From JAIEPM01 sp964546815 (GTDB lineage Bacteria > Cyanobacteriota > Vampirovibrionia > Obscuribacterales > Obscuribacteraceae), in NCBI GenBank assembly GCA_964546815.1, contig CAZJLR010000014.1:62001-126000 (forward strand): a stretch of DNA of 64,000 bases. The letters are read 5' to 3'. A program made the translations under genes and the position numbers. A model generated the notes under the pieces. The model was not told the DNA's origin. It saw only the letters and a list, made by a program, of their open reading frames with translations, and made no database searches. Below, in pieces: positions 35,404 through 44,714 of this stretch (positions are counted from its first letter, which is position 1; each line of letters opens with the position of its first letter).

Positions 35404-36126
35404 ATGGCAGACAATACACGCGCTACGATAGTAATTGGTGCCGGACTTCTTTTAAGCTTTGCAGCAAGTCTCAACGCATCAGCATGGGCAATCAATGGCT
35501 CTGGAAAAACAAAAAGCGAAACACGAAAGCTGCCGCCTTATCATTCAATCGTAATCAAACTGCCGGCGGAAATTGTTTGTGACGCTGCTAAAACAAATGA
35601 GCTAAGCATCGAAGCCGACGACAATTTGCTCCCGCACATCAAAACAACAGTAACAAACGGCGTTCTCCTTATTCAAAACGATGAAAGTTTTAACAACAGC
35701 CACAAAATGCAGTTTAAGGCTAAAGCAGAGAGCTTCGACGGTCTCGATGCCAGCGGCGCGGTGAACGCAACGGTCAACAATCCAGCCAAAAATAAATTCG
35801 ACTTGAATGCTGAAGGGGCGTCGAAAGTAACATTGAATAACCTTGCCGGTGGCAACGTTGGAATCAAAACAAAAGGAGCTTCTGCCGTCAATGCAAGCGG
35901 CAAAGCCGACAATCTAACTGCAACAATTGAAGGCGCTGGCGCACTTAAGGCTACTTCACTTGAAGCTAAATCAGCCACAGTGTCATTGAAAGGCGCTAGC
36001 AGCGCAGAAGTCAACGCAGTTAACGAGCTCAAAGCAAGCATCGAAGGTGTTGGCAGCATCAAATACAAAGGCAACCCGAAAGTTACCAAGCAAATCAAAG
36101 GACTTGGGTCTGTAAGCAAAATTTAG
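35404..36126 (+). CDS. Secreted DUF2807 (head-GIN, auto-transporter adhesin-like) protein
   Basis: 240 residues from the ATG at 35404, seven bases after GGGAG. Signal peptide ends ASAWA. The mature protein begins GSGKTKSETRKLPPYHSIVIKLPAEI, typical of DUF2807, and continues as a beta-helix with repeated SGAxxATxxxxxxxxxLxxEGAS and GAGALKA turns, which form a right-handed solenoid. Such proteins are surface or periplasmic and their role is unsettled. Length is normal for the family. Confidence 0.88.
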   Translation: MADNTRATIVIGAGLLLSFAASLNASAWAINGSGKTKSETRKLPPYHSIVIKLPAEIVCDAAKTNELSIEADDNLLPHIKTTVTNGVLLIQNDESFNNSHKMQFKAKAESFDGLDASGAVNATVNNPAKNKFDLNAEGASKVTLNNLAGGNVGIKTKGASAVNASGKADNLTATIEGAGALKATSLEAKSATVSLKGASSAEVNAVNELKASIEGVGSIKYKGNPKVTKQIKGLGSVSKI

Positions 36127-36150
36127 CTGCACTACGGAGACATTCAAAGC

Positions 36151-36176
36151 CGGGCGACGCCATGCGTCGCCCCTAC
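36151..36176. repeat. Palindromic repeat family A, loop-inverted copy
   Basis: Same 9-bp arms and CTAC flank as at 18416, but the three-base loop is CAT rather than ATG in this orientation. It sits between two convergent gene ends and could serve as a terminator stem. Confidence 0.85.
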
Positions 36177-36187
36177 AATTCCAAATT

Positions 36188-38947
36188 TCATTCTGGTTCT
36201 TTGGGCTTGTAGATGAGTACGAAGAGGCATGCAAGAAGGCACAGGAGTGAGGTCAAACAACCGGCGATAAAAGACATCGGCTCATAAATAAAGCGAATAA
36301 GGTGATGTCCAGAAGCCAGTTTTACTCCACGAAATAGATAGTTAGCCTGAAGCAAAGGTTCTTGCTTTCCATCTACGAATACCTTCCAACCAGGATAATT
36401 GAGACCGGTATTGACCAATAAAGAATCTGATGCCGAGTCGGATTCAAATTGAAGTTCGGTGTTTGTAGTGGACAAAGTCAAAAGCGAGTCTTTGACTTGT
36501 TCTTTTGGAGTAAGCGAAATTGCTTTACCTTCAACAATTGCCTCAGCACGAGGATCAAAACTTGAGGATTTCAACATAGACAGAGCTTCTTCATCAGAGC
36601 CCGCTAGTTTGATTTTGTGAACAAGAAATGCATTTGGCAACGCCGTCACATTCTCGTATACACGAATCAAATCTGCTGATTCATAAAGCATGTTAAAACG
36701 CCCGTCTGAGCTTTGAACTTTATCTGTTGACTGCAACTCAAAGGTTGCAAGAACAGATTTTCCATCATGGAGCTCAAGCGACAAGCCATCAGCATTTACA
36801 TCCGAGCCTGTCCATGCATCACGTATCACCAACAACACTTTGACAGAGTTTTTTGATTTGTGTGGCGCAGGAATCGACATATCAATCGGCGATTCATGAG
36901 CGGCAGTTTTGGATGGTCCAAACACAATAAGCGGACTGCGCCAGAGTTCAGTGCCGTTACTATCCTGTAGCAAAACTGCTGCCTGATAACGCCCATACAA
37001 ATTTTCATGAATTCGCAAATTCAAATGGCAGTTTATTTCAGCAGCCGATTGGCTGTAGTCGCAATGCCCTCCCATTATGCGCATGCCAGACATTATTCTC
37101 CCCTCTTTTATAGAGGTAGACAAAAAGTCTTTCGGATTAGCGACAAAATTTGCGGAGTGGATCGGCGTGTTTGAAACAAGCAGTTTGACACTAGCGAGAT
37201 TTGCAAGCGGCGAAATCTCTGGTGGCAAATGCATCAAATTACAATAACCGAGATTGGCGCCGAGTGCTTCCATAAAATTCAAATAGCGAGCATGATTTAA
37301 AGGGCTGCATGTCCGCAAATCAGCCAACCCAAAGAAAAGCCCTGTATTTGGCTGAATGAGCCTGTCTCCGCAAGCGCTAAATCTTGCTCCAGGGTAAGAC
37401 TGCAAAGTTTTTACAAGTTCAACCTTATTTGCCGGAGGCAAAGGCACAGGTGCAGAATATGGCAATTCAGTATGCGCAGGCGGTATCACAAGAGCAAGAT
37501 TCAAAAATGGAATTGCAAAAGCTGCTATCCTGCCAAACTTTCCTTTATTGACCACAAGCAAACAAAAGGTGGCTATGCCGACAATTATCGCAGTGCTTAA
37601 AAATAGCTTTGGAGTAAAACCAATTTGGAAAGCTTCGGGTGCTATTCCATTCCGGATGAGAATCAGAGGTAAGATGGCTAATAATGCTGAAGCAATAAGC
37701 AAACCAATTTGTGTTTTAAACTTGCCTGCTTCAATTTTAGAAAGTTGAGTTAGCCCCAGCCCACAAAACATGCAAGCAAGTAGATGAACCGGTCGCAAAA
37801 CATAATCAGGCAATAAATATGAAAACGGTGCTTGCGCAAAAATGGTCTCAAGCGGCCCAGGTCTGCAAGCAAACAACAAACACGCTGTTATAACCAAAAA
37901 CACACCGAAATAGCGTCGAGCAGCTACAAAAATACCGACAGGAAGCCCCAACAAAAGAACCAAACCAGGAAAATAAGTATTGGGTATTTTTGCCGAATAA
38001 AAGAAATAGGCAAGCTGAGACAGTGGAATAAACTCTAGTGCAGAAGCAGCGTATTTATAAGTATGCGCATATCGCATGTATTCAAGAAAGCTGAACAAGA
38101 ACGGACCAACCAATGCAATGGTTGCAATGCCGGTCAAAGCCATGGTGCCCACCGAGCGAAGTAGACTTACATGTTTTTTGCTATCCGACAAAAACCATAC
38201 TGCAACGGCAGAACAGGTGCCGACGAAAAAAAGCTCAGGGTGAATTCCCACGTAACAGAATGAAAGCGCAAGCGCACATAACAAAATTCGTTTTAGCGAA
38301 GAGTCCTTATCCAAAAACGAAAACACAAGAAAAATACCAGTCATGATATTTGTGGGCAATTCAGTTTGATAGAGAATTCTTGCAGTCAACGCATAACCAA
38401 TCGCTGCAGTAGCAGCCGCCCACGGCGCAGCTCCGACACGGAAGAAATAGAAATATGCAGCCAGTCCACCCAGAACAATCTTCAATAAGAGTCCGCGATT
38501 ATAACTTGCCTGATCGTCGGCGGAGAAAAAGAGATCCACAGGATCCCACAATGTATTTGAGGGGTCTGCAATTATCGGCTGTCCACAGCCAGAGTTTGGA
38601 TTCCAAATTGGAGATTGGAACTTTCGCAAACTCGCTTGAATAAATGATTCTTTCGGAATGCTCTGGGTGCAGGCACTGGGGTCTTGCGAAACAGAGACAG
38701 TCACGCCTTTCAGATCTGGATTGTAGAGAATATCAAGCTGCGTTATCAAATCTAACTTTGAAATCGGGGTGCCATACAAGAGTGTCTTGTGATACACACC
38801 AACAATGCTCAATGCCACCACTATTGCAAAAGCAATGATGCTGCATTTCTCCCATTTACATTTATTCCAGCAGCCGACATTTGTCTGCCCGCCGGCGTTT
38901 GTATTCTCGGAAGCTGAGGTTTCAGAATTAGAATCGGACTCGCTCAT
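36188..38947 (-). CDS. YfhO-like polytopic membrane protein
   Basis: 919 residues from the ATG at 38947 (AAGGG six bases before). The layout is that of YfhO/GT-C-type proteins: an N-terminal helix, a large periplasmic loop (IWNPNSGCGQPIIADPSNTLWDPVDLFF), about ten more helices to residue 480, a soluble domain of about 370 residues with beta strands (YPGWKVFVDGKQEPLLQANYLFRGVKLASGHHLIRFIYEP), and a last helix. YfhO proteins glycosylate lipoteichoic acid in Gram-positives; in Gram-negatives the role is open but probably polyprenyl-phosphate-sugar transfer. The acceptor is unknown. Confidence 0.85.
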   Translation of the reverse strand: MSESDSNSETSASENTNAGGQTNVGCWNKCKWEKCSIIAFAIVVALSIVGVYHKTLLYGTPISKLDLITQLDILYNPDLKGVTVSVSQDPSACTQSIPKESFIQASLRKFQSPIWNPNSGCGQPIIADPSNTLWDPVDLFFSADDQASYNRGLLLKIVLGGLAAYFYFFRVGAAPWAAATAAIGYALTARILYQTELPTNIMTGIFLVFSFLDKDSSLKRILLCALALSFCYVGIHPELFFVGTCSAVAVWFLSDSKKHVSLLRSVGTMALTGIATIALVGPFLFSFLEYMRYAHTYKYAASALEFIPLSQLAYFFYSAKIPNTYFPGLVLLLGLPVGIFVAARRYFGVFLVITACLLFACRPGPLETIFAQAPFSYLLPDYVLRPVHLLACMFCGLGLTQLSKIEAGKFKTQIGLLIASALLAILPLILIRNGIAPEAFQIGFTPKLFLSTAIIVGIATFCLLVVNKGKFGRIAAFAIPFLNLALVIPPAHTELPYSAPVPLPPANKVELVKTLQSYPGARFSACGDRLIQPNTGLFFGLADLRTCSPLNHARYLNFMEALGANLGYCNLMHLPPEISPLANLASVKLLVSNTPIHSANFVANPKDFLSTSIKEGRIMSGMRIMGGHCDYSQSAAEINCHLNLRIHENLYGRYQAAVLLQDSNGTELWRSPLIVFGPSKTAAHESPIDMSIPAPHKSKNSVKVLLVIRDAWTGSDVNADGLSLELHDGKSVLATFELQSTDKVQSSDGRFNMLYESADLIRVYENVTALPNAFLVHKIKLAGSDEEALSMLKSSSFDPRAEAIVEGKAISLTPKEQVKDSLLTLSTTNTELQFESDSASDSLLVNTGLNYPGWKVFVDGKQEPLLQANYLFRGVKLASGHHLIRFIYEPMSFIAGCLTSLLCLLACLFVLIYKPKEPE

Positions 38948-39118
38948 CACTTGCCCTTACGCAGAGAGCAACTCTGCTCAGACCTGCCCAACGCAAAGAC
39001 CTACGTAATCCATACGTTGCTTCGTGAATTATTGTTCCTTCTATATAGATGACGCAAGTTGCCCGAGCTAATAAAACGCCGCTTGAGAAGTAAGTCTAAA
39101 TTGCCCGACTGTCCGCCT

Positions 39119-39359
39119 GTAGGGGCGACGCCATGGATACTGCTGGCGAACTAAAATGGAGCCGAATCAAGTTCGATGATATGAGCTAAGAGCGTTCCAC
39201 CTGGGGGCGCAGGCATCCTTGCCTGCTTCTTCGCCAATAGCTGCCCGAAGCAGGCTGGAAGCCTGCGCCCCCAGGGCTCCCGCCCTTCAAGCTAGAGTCC
39301 ATATTGTGCCGGCTTCGCTAAACATTCGAGTTCGCCAGCAATATCCCATGCGTCGCCCG
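39119..39359. mobile_element. 212-bp MITE-like element inserted in a family A palindrome
   Basis: Terminal inverted repeats GGATACTGCTGGCGAACT (39135-39152) and AGTTCGCCAGCAATATCC (39329-39346) match at 17 of 18 positions. They are flanked by CAT on both sides (39132-39134 and 39347-39349). Deleting the element and one CAT restores a perfect family A palindrome identical to that at 48295-48320. It has no coding capacity, so it would move only with a transposase supplied elsewhere. It contains the family B stem-loop. Confidence 0.8.
39200..39278. repeat. Family B stem-loop within the MITE-like element
   Basis: Arms of about 28 bases: left CTGGGGGCGCAGGC followed by a slightly diverged ATCC-TTGCCTGCTTC, right GAAGCAGGCTGGAAGCCTG followed by CGCCCCCAG, separated by about 17 bases. 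The right arm recurs at 22191-22225. Confidence 0.8.
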
Positions 39360-39407
39360 CTAAATTATAGGGCGAAACTGTCTATGCGAGCACCGCTGCT
39401 TAACTTC

Positions 39408-39433
39408 CGGGCGACGCATGGCGTCGCCCCTAC
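39408..39433. repeat. Palindromic repeat family A, intact copy
   Basis: 9-bp arms GGGCGACGC/GCGTCGCCC with ATG loop and CTAC flank, same orientation as at 18416 and 48385. Confidence 0.85.
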
Positions 39434-39456
39434 CAATCTGTCCTCGGCGCAGGAGG

Positions 39457-39490
39457 AGATCGCCAACAGCATCCATGGCGTCGCCCTTAC
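39457..39490. repeat. Half family A palindrome joined to a degenerate insertion end
   Basis: AGATCGCCAACAGCATCC (39457-39474) matches the right terminal repeat of the neighbouring 212-bp element at 14 of 18 positions. It is followed directly by ATG and the arm GCGTCGCCC, as expected if a related element had inserted into the loop of another family A copy and then lost its left part. Confidence 0.5.
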
Positions 39491-39533
39491 GCGCGTTCTT
39501 GAACGGTCTTGGCCGAATACTTACCGAGGCGTC

Positions 39534-42500
39534 TTAGATAAGGACAGGGTGCAGTGATTGGATATTGACGACTGTTTCAGGAAGGGTCGTATAACCAGGA
39601 ATTGATTTTGCCAGGGCAATTGCAGATTCTGGTGTTAATACCAGTGGAATACGGGTGCTGATGCTGGCACGCCTGATTTTTTGATCTGTCGCAGAAGTCT
39701 CACCAAGCTTACCGACACTGATGCTTAGTTTGACACCAAGTTCTTGCATTTGCTTGGACAGTTCTTGCTCAGTTAATGGATGTGCATCCAAAAGATGTGA
39801 GCCACCGAAATCATCTGCTATTGAATTCTCGTGCCAATGGCTCAAAATCGTTTCAAAGCCGAGCGCTCTGTACATACCGAGAATTGCAGATGCGGTAGGC
39901 ATACATTTTTCAGAAGCTGATACCAGCACTTTGCCGCTTGAAGGTATTACCGTGCCGGCGCCGGTTTGAGCTTTTGCGTAGGCAGCCTCAAAATTGTTGC
40001 CGATGCCCATAACTTCGCCGGTTGAACGCATTTCTGGTCCTAACGAAACAGAACTACCGTGAAATCTGCTGAATGGTATGACGACCGATTTTACAGACAC
40101 ATGTGATGAGCTATGCTGCCAGAGATGCTGAAGACTCTTCAAAGTCTCGCCCATGATTATGCGAACAGCTACTCGAGCCCATGGCACGCCAGTTGCCTTG
40201 CAAACAAAAGGCAGCGTTCTGCTGGCGCGCGGGTTTGCTTCCAGCACATAAATTTCGTTGTCGTGCACAGCCAATTGAATATTGAGACAACCAACAATCT
40301 TGAGTTCATTAGCCAGGCTTATTGCTGCACTCTTGATTTGAGTCAACAACTCTTTTGATACCGACTGTGGAGGCAACACACATGAGCTATCGCCAGAGTG
40401 AACTCCAGCATGCTCAACGTGTTCCATAATGCCGGCAATCACAACATCCGTGCCATCACAAACGAGGTCAACATCTATTTCGAGTGCTGAAGTCAAAAAC
40501 TTGTCCAGCAAAATTGGCTTCTCGGGCGCAACCGAGAATGCCGAATCAAGCAGTGACTCAAGTACTTCCATACTGTGAACCACATGCATCTGGCGTCCGC
40601 CAAGAACATAACTTGGTCTAACCAAAAGAGGGAAGCCGATTTCTTTTGCAATCGCCCTGGCTTGATTTGCACTTAGAGCTGTTGCTCCTTGAGCTTGTTT
40701 CAGACCCAACTTGTCCACAAGTGCTCCAAATCGCTGCCTGTCTTCGGCGAGGTCGGTGCTGTCTGGAGATGTGCCGAGAATTTTGAAGCCACGCTGTTCT
40801 AACCCGTGTGCCAATTTCAATGGCGTTTGACCACCGAACTGCAGTACAATGCCTTCGACATTTTCGTTGAAAGCTGCCTCGGTAACGTCTTCGAGTGTAA
40901 GCGACTCGAAATACAACACGTCTGAAGTGTCGTAGTCTGTTGAGACTGTCTCGGGGTTGCAGTTCATCATCACTGTGCGCAAGCCCATTTCGCGCAATTC
41001 TAAAACGCCTTGCACGCAGCAATAATCAAACTCAATGCCTTGCCCAATACGATTTGGTCCCGCACCAAGCACCATTATTTTTCGCCCGCCCTGCGGGTCA
41101 TACTCAGGCTCAGATTGGAAATTGTATGTTGAATAGAGGTAATTGCCAGAGCTAGGAAATTCAGCCGCGCAAGTATCAATCACGTTAAAAGATGGCACAA
41201 CACCCAGCGAATGGCGCAAGAAGAAAAGATCAGTTTCACGTACCCAAGCAAACGACGGCACTTGTGAAACAATTTCGGCAAGCTGTTTGTCACCGAAGCC
41301 CATTCGTTTTAGCTCTTGCAATTCTTCCAGCTTAATCAGCTTTTGCAGACTCTTTTGAGCTGATGCAGCTCTTTCAGTCCAGACATTTAGTGCGTTTTTA
41401 GCTGTTTGCCAAATCTCGTACAAATTATCTAAAAACCAAATATCAATGCCGCTAATCTCGCTTAGTTGCTGAGGATTGAACCCGGCGTTGAATGCGCCCC
41501 ACGTATCACTAAGACGATGGCGCGAAGGATGCGTCATACGTTGCTTCCAAATTTCAGCATTGTCTGAATCGCGACCAGCCTGAGCAGAGAATCCTGAAAG
41601 CCCTAGCTCAAGACCACGCAAAGCTTTTTGCATCGACTCCTGAAAAGTCGCGCCAATTGCCATGACTTCGCCAACAGATTTCATTTCGGTTCCCAATGCC
41701 TGAGAGGCACCGGCGAATTTGCCAAAATCAAAGCGCGGTATTTTTGTAACCACATAATCAATAGAAGGTTCAAAGCATGCCGATATGTCACCGGCTATTT
41801 CGTTTCTAACCTCGTCCAGAGTCAGCCCAATAGCCAACTTAGCCGCTACTCTAGCAATAGGATATCCCGTTGCTTTGCTCGCCAGCGCTGAGGACCGCGA
41901 CACACGCGGATTCATTTCAATAACAACAAAGTCACCATTTATTGGATTTATTGCAAACTGAATATTTGACCCGCCGCAATCTACTCCAATAGCGCGAATA
42001 ATCAGCTTAGAAGCCTCGCGCAAACGTTGGTACTCTTTATCTGCAATTGTTTGAAGTGGAGCAACAGTGATACTGTCACCAGTATGCACACCCATTGGGT
42101 CGAAGTTTTCAATTGGGCAGACAACAATAAAATTGTCGTTGCAGTCACGGACGACTTCCAACTCAACTTCCTTCCAGCCTTGCAAATATGTTTCAAGCAA
42201 AATTTCGCTGACCGGGCTTGCGTCAATTCCGGTTTTGCAAATATGCCGCAACTCATCAATCGTCCTTGCGATACCACCACCGGTGCCACCAAGAGTGAAG
42301 GCGGGGCGAATTACCATGGGTAACGTCAGCTCAGATTCAATTGCAGCTAACTCTTCCATTGAATGCAAAATGTATGAAATCGGCACAGGTACACCAATTT
42401 TTGCCATGGTGTCGCGAAAGAGTGCACGGTCTTCGGCAAGCTTGATGGCTTCAAGATTGGCACCAATCAATCGCACATTGTGCTTTTCCAAAATACCGGC

Positions 42501-42812
42501 TTGAGAAAGTGCAACAGCCAAATTGAGTGCAGTCTGTCCGCCCATTGTGGGCAACAGCGAATCTGGTCGCTCTTTCTCGATAACTCGTTCAACCGTACTG
42601 ACAGTCAACGGTTCTATATATGTTTTATCTGCAGTGCCCGGGTCTGTCATGATCGTCGCCGGATTTGAGTTGATAAGTACAACCTCAATCCCTTCTTCGC
42701 GCAGCGCCTTGCAAGCCTGTGTGCCCGAGTAATCGAATTCACACGCCTGTCCAATCGTGATCGGGCCGGCACCGAGAACCAGGACTTTCTTTATGTCATT
42801 TTTTCGGGGCAT
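39534..42812 (-). CDS. carB: Carbamoyl-phosphate synthase large subunit
   Basis: 1092 residues, E. coli-like length. Two homologous synthetase halves are present. The first opens KKVLVLGAGPITIGQACEFDYSGTQACKAL with VVIRPAFTLGGTGGG and ENFDPMGVHTGDSITVAP; the second opens KIMVLGAGPNRIGQGIEFDYCCVQ with VRPSYVLGGRQMHVV. Both carry the ATP-grasp ligands ending EMNPRVSRSSALASKATGYPIA and EANPRASRTLPFVCKATG. A C-terminal MGS-like allosteric domain follows from about 945. It makes carbamoyl phosphate from bicarbonate, ammonia (from carA-channelled glutamine) and two ATP for arginine and pyrimidine synthesis. carA is not in the window. It is divergent from the carbamoyltransferase operon. Confidence 0.98.
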   Translation of the reverse strand: MPRKNDIKKVLVLGAGPITIGQACEFDYSGTQACKALREEGIEVVLINSNPATIMTDPGTADKTYIEPLTVSTVERVIEKERPDSLLPTMGGQTALNLAVALSQAGILEKHNVRLIGANLEAIKLAEDRALFRDTMAKIGVPVPISYILHSMEELAAIESELTLPMVIRPAFTLGGTGGGIARTIDELRHICKTGIDASPVSEILLETYLQGWKEVELEVVRDCNDNFIVVCPIENFDPMGVHTGDSITVAPLQTIADKEYQRLREASKLIIRAIGVDCGGSNIQFAINPINGDFVVIEMNPRVSRSSALASKATGYPIARVAAKLAIGLTLDEVRNEIAGDISACFEPSIDYVVTKIPRFDFGKFAGASQALGTEMKSVGEVMAIGATFQESMQKALRGLELGLSGFSAQAGRDSDNAEIWKQRMTHPSRHRLSDTWGAFNAGFNPQQLSEISGIDIWFLDNLYEIWQTAKNALNVWTERAASAQKSLQKLIKLEELQELKRMGFGDKQLAEIVSQVPSFAWVRETDLFFLRHSLGVVPSFNVIDTCAAEFPSSGNYLYSTYNFQSEPEYDPQGGRKIMVLGAGPNRIGQGIEFDYCCVQGVLELREMGLRTVMMNCNPETVSTDYDTSDVLYFESLTLEDVTEAAFNENVEGIVLQFGGQTPLKLAHGLEQRGFKILGTSPDSTDLAEDRQRFGALVDKLGLKQAQGATALSANQARAIAKEIGFPLLVRPSYVLGGRQMHVVHSMEVLESLLDSAFSVAPEKPILLDKFLTSALEIDVDLVCDGTDVVIAGIMEHVEHAGVHSGDSSCVLPPQSVSKELLTQIKSAAISLANELKIVGCLNIQLAVHDNEIYVLEANPRASRTLPFVCKATGVPWARVAVRIIMGETLKSLQHLWQHSSSHVSVKSVVIPFSRFHGSSVSLGPEMRSTGEVMGIGNNFEAAYAKAQTGAGTVIPSSGKVLVSASEKCMPTASAILGMYRALGFETILSHWHENSIADDFGGSHLLDAHPLTEQELSKQMQELGVKLSISVGKLGETSATDQKIRRASISTRIPLVLTPESAIALAKSIPGYTTLPETVVNIQSLHPVLI

Positions 42813-43196
42813 TATTTAAGTGACGCTTTTCTTGCTTTATGAAACATATGACAGGTCAGATCTATTAAGTCTCACATTGCACCACAAGTCATGAGTCTCA
42901 TCATTGGAAGCAAATAAGGATTGTAAAGTATTTGCCCGCCAGGCACACTTGGCAGCCCGCGGTTTCTTGCTTGCGCTCACGACCTTGCAGCATTGAATAG
43001 AATTAAGCGTGAATTCGAGAATTAAGTAAAATCGAGTCTCAACATATATCTACAGACCCCTCATAGCTAGATATTGCATAGCTTTCCACCACGAGAATTA
43101 CGCTAGTTTTCCCGCCTGAAACCACTTTCAGGCTGCGGGACTTGGCATGTGCTACCTTAACCGGGTTCTGATGCGCTTGTGCAAGAGGTCTTTCAA
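42813..43196. other. Divergent intergenic region between carB and the carbamoyltransferase operon
   Basis: 384 bases, A/T-rich in its middle, presumably containing promoters for both directions though none stands out. It holds one hairpin at 43111-43139, listed separately. Confidence 0.5.
43111..43139 (+). promoter_or_regulatory. Hairpin in the leader of the carbamoyltransferase operon
   Basis: CCCG-CCTGAAA, loop CCAC, TTTCAGG-CTG-CGGG: 7-bp inner and 4-bp outer stem. It ends 57 bases before the proposed TTG start of the SGNH gene. It might be an attenuator or an operator; there is no T-run. Confidence 0.45.
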
Positions 43197-44714
43197 TTGG
43201 TCAGCAGTGTGGCGCAAAATCATGCAAAGCGTCGGGTGGTTGTACTTCCGATGCTTTCACTGGTGTATTTGCTGTCTTCGATTCTTATAATTCTGTCAGT
43301 TGCAACACTCATCGATAGAGTGCTGCTTCCTATGTACGAAGACCAGGGCAAAATCGTCGGGCGTGAATGGACAGCAGACAACACAAAACTAATCAGCCTC
43401 ATGTATCAGCGCAATTTGGCTGATCGCAATAATCCAATCTGGCGCTCAAAAGTATTTCCAGTAAGTGAAAGTCACCCAGGAAAGAAACGCATTTTGGTGA
43501 TGGGCGATTCATTCGTTTGGGGTGATGGCAACTCAAACTTCAACGACACCTGGTGGCGGCAACTACAGTTAGAACTTGCGCGACGCGGATATTCAGACGT
43601 AGAGATCGTCGGCGCAGGGCTTGGTGGCGCCGCAACCCACACTGAAATAGACTGGGCTGAAAAGCTAGTCAAACAATATGCACCCGATATGATCATCTGG
43701 GGTTATGTTCCAAACGACCCTGACGAAGGCTCTGATAAAGCGGGCATGGGTTTCGTCAAGCAATTGAATTTGCCTGAAGACAACGCATGGAAACCCATTT
43801 CTTCCGCCATTTCTCATTGGTTTCCAAATCTTGCATTTCAGTTGGACGATCTGAGACACAAGAACATGATGAAGGAAATGAGCGGCGCCGAACATGGCTA
43901 CGCTTACACCGAATGGGAAATGAAACTTCTGGAAGGGCAAAATTTCGATGCCTACAAGAAGACTGTGGCACGCATGGCTGAGTTCACCAAAAGCACAGGG
44001 CTTCCCACTTTCGTTGTGACGCTACCAATGCCGGTGCCAGCCTGGACAGCAAAATATGAGCCGGTAGCAAAAGTATTCAATGATGATGGAATACGATTTG
44101 AGAATTTGCTGCAGGCAATGGTTGATTGGCAAAAGAATAAGCACGAAGAATACAATGCGACGCAACTCGCTGTTAGCCCCGCAAACGGGCACCCGGGCTT
44201 GGCTGCAACGCATTTTTATGCAAGCCAGGTCGCAAACATTCTTGAAAAAGATTACGCAAGCAATTTAGGCAGCAAAGGCGCAGCGCCTTCAGGCAGCAAC
44301 AAGTATGTTGTAAACGACTACATACCACCATCGCTCAGCGTGACAGAGCCAAAGCCTGGTGTTTTTGCGATGTACTATCCTGTAGATGAGAAGAAGGAGA
44401 CGCTATCGATGCCGATGCGTCACCCTTATGTTCAGTTGAATTTAGAAAATCCGGCAGCACTTAAAGAAATTCACGTCATCGGCAAAAACATGAGCGGATG
44501 CACTCTGGCTGTGCGCGGACAAGACCCGGCAGATCTCGGCAACAGCGCTAAAGTTATTCAACTTGGAACAAAGAAGGGAACAGGCTGCATATTCAAATTG
44601 CCTGACGCAAAATGGACCGGTGCAGTTGATGAATTCATGATTTCAGCCGACTTTGACGGACCAGACCATGTTGTATTACTTGAGCTTGTTTCTCAAACGG
44701 AGGCAGGCAAATGA
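43197..44714 (+). CDS. Membrane-anchored SGNH-type protein of the carbamoylation operon
   Basis: 505 residues if it starts at the TTG at 43197, which has AAGAGG eight bases before it; a GTG at 43179 and an ATG at 43251 are alternatives. An N-terminal transmembrane helix (MLSLVYLLSSILIILSVATLI) precedes an SGNH-like domain with ILVMGDSFVWGDG (nucleophile Ser), GAGLGGAATHTEIDWAEKL and WGYVPNDPDEG, and the likely Asp/His loop NGHPGLAATHFYASQVA. The final 140 residues look like a beta-sandwich. It overlaps the carbamoyltransferase by ATGA, so they are coupled. Likely an O-acyl esterase or transferase on the same polymer. Confidence 0.85.
   Translation: MVSSVAQNHAKRRVVVLPMLSLVYLLSSILIILSVATLIDRVLLPMYEDQGKIVGREWTADNTKLISLMYQRNLADRNNPIWRSKVFPVSESHPGKKRILVMGDSFVWGDGNSNFNDTWWRQLQLELARRGYSDVEIVGAGLGGAATHTEIDWAEKLVKQYAPDMIIWGYVPNDPDEGSDKAGMGFVKQLNLPEDNAWKPISSAISHWFPNLAFQLDDLRHKNMMKEMSGAEHGYAYTEWEMKLLEGQNFDAYKKTVARMAEFTKSTGLPTFVVTLPMPVPAWTAKYEPVAKVFNDDGIRFENLLQAMVDWQKNKHEEYNATQLAVSPANGHPGLAATHFYASQVANILEKDYASNLGSKGAAPSGSNKYVVNDYIPPSLSVTEPKPGVFAMYYPVDEKKETLSMPMRHPYVQLNLENPAALKEIHVIGKNMSGCTLAVRGQDPADLGNSAKVIQLGTKKGTGCIFKLPDAKWTGAVDEFMISADFDGPDHVVLLELVSQTEAGK

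Larger units (their letters stand above)
38948..39533. other. Repeat-filled intergenic region
   Basis: 586 bases between the YfhO-like gene and carB. Most is repeats: a family A element split by a 212-bp insertion (39119-39359), an intact family A copy (39408-39433), and a half copy next to a degenerate insertion end (39457-39490). No gene is supported. Confidence 0.8.

Noticed and set aside
36188..38947. Oligosaccharyltransferase or O-antigen ligase
   Set aside because: The helix order and soluble C-terminal part with a last helix fit YfhO-like proteins better; no ligase (Wzy_C) motif seen.
39219..39557. Plus-strand reading frame of 112 codons across the repeat region
   Set aside because: It is made of family A and B repeats and the antisense end of carB, with no ribosome site; composition is Arg/Ala-rich from GC-rich repeats.
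42067..42504. Plus-strand frame of 145 codons inside carB
   Set aside because: Antisense to the conserved ATP-grasp part of carB; shadow only.
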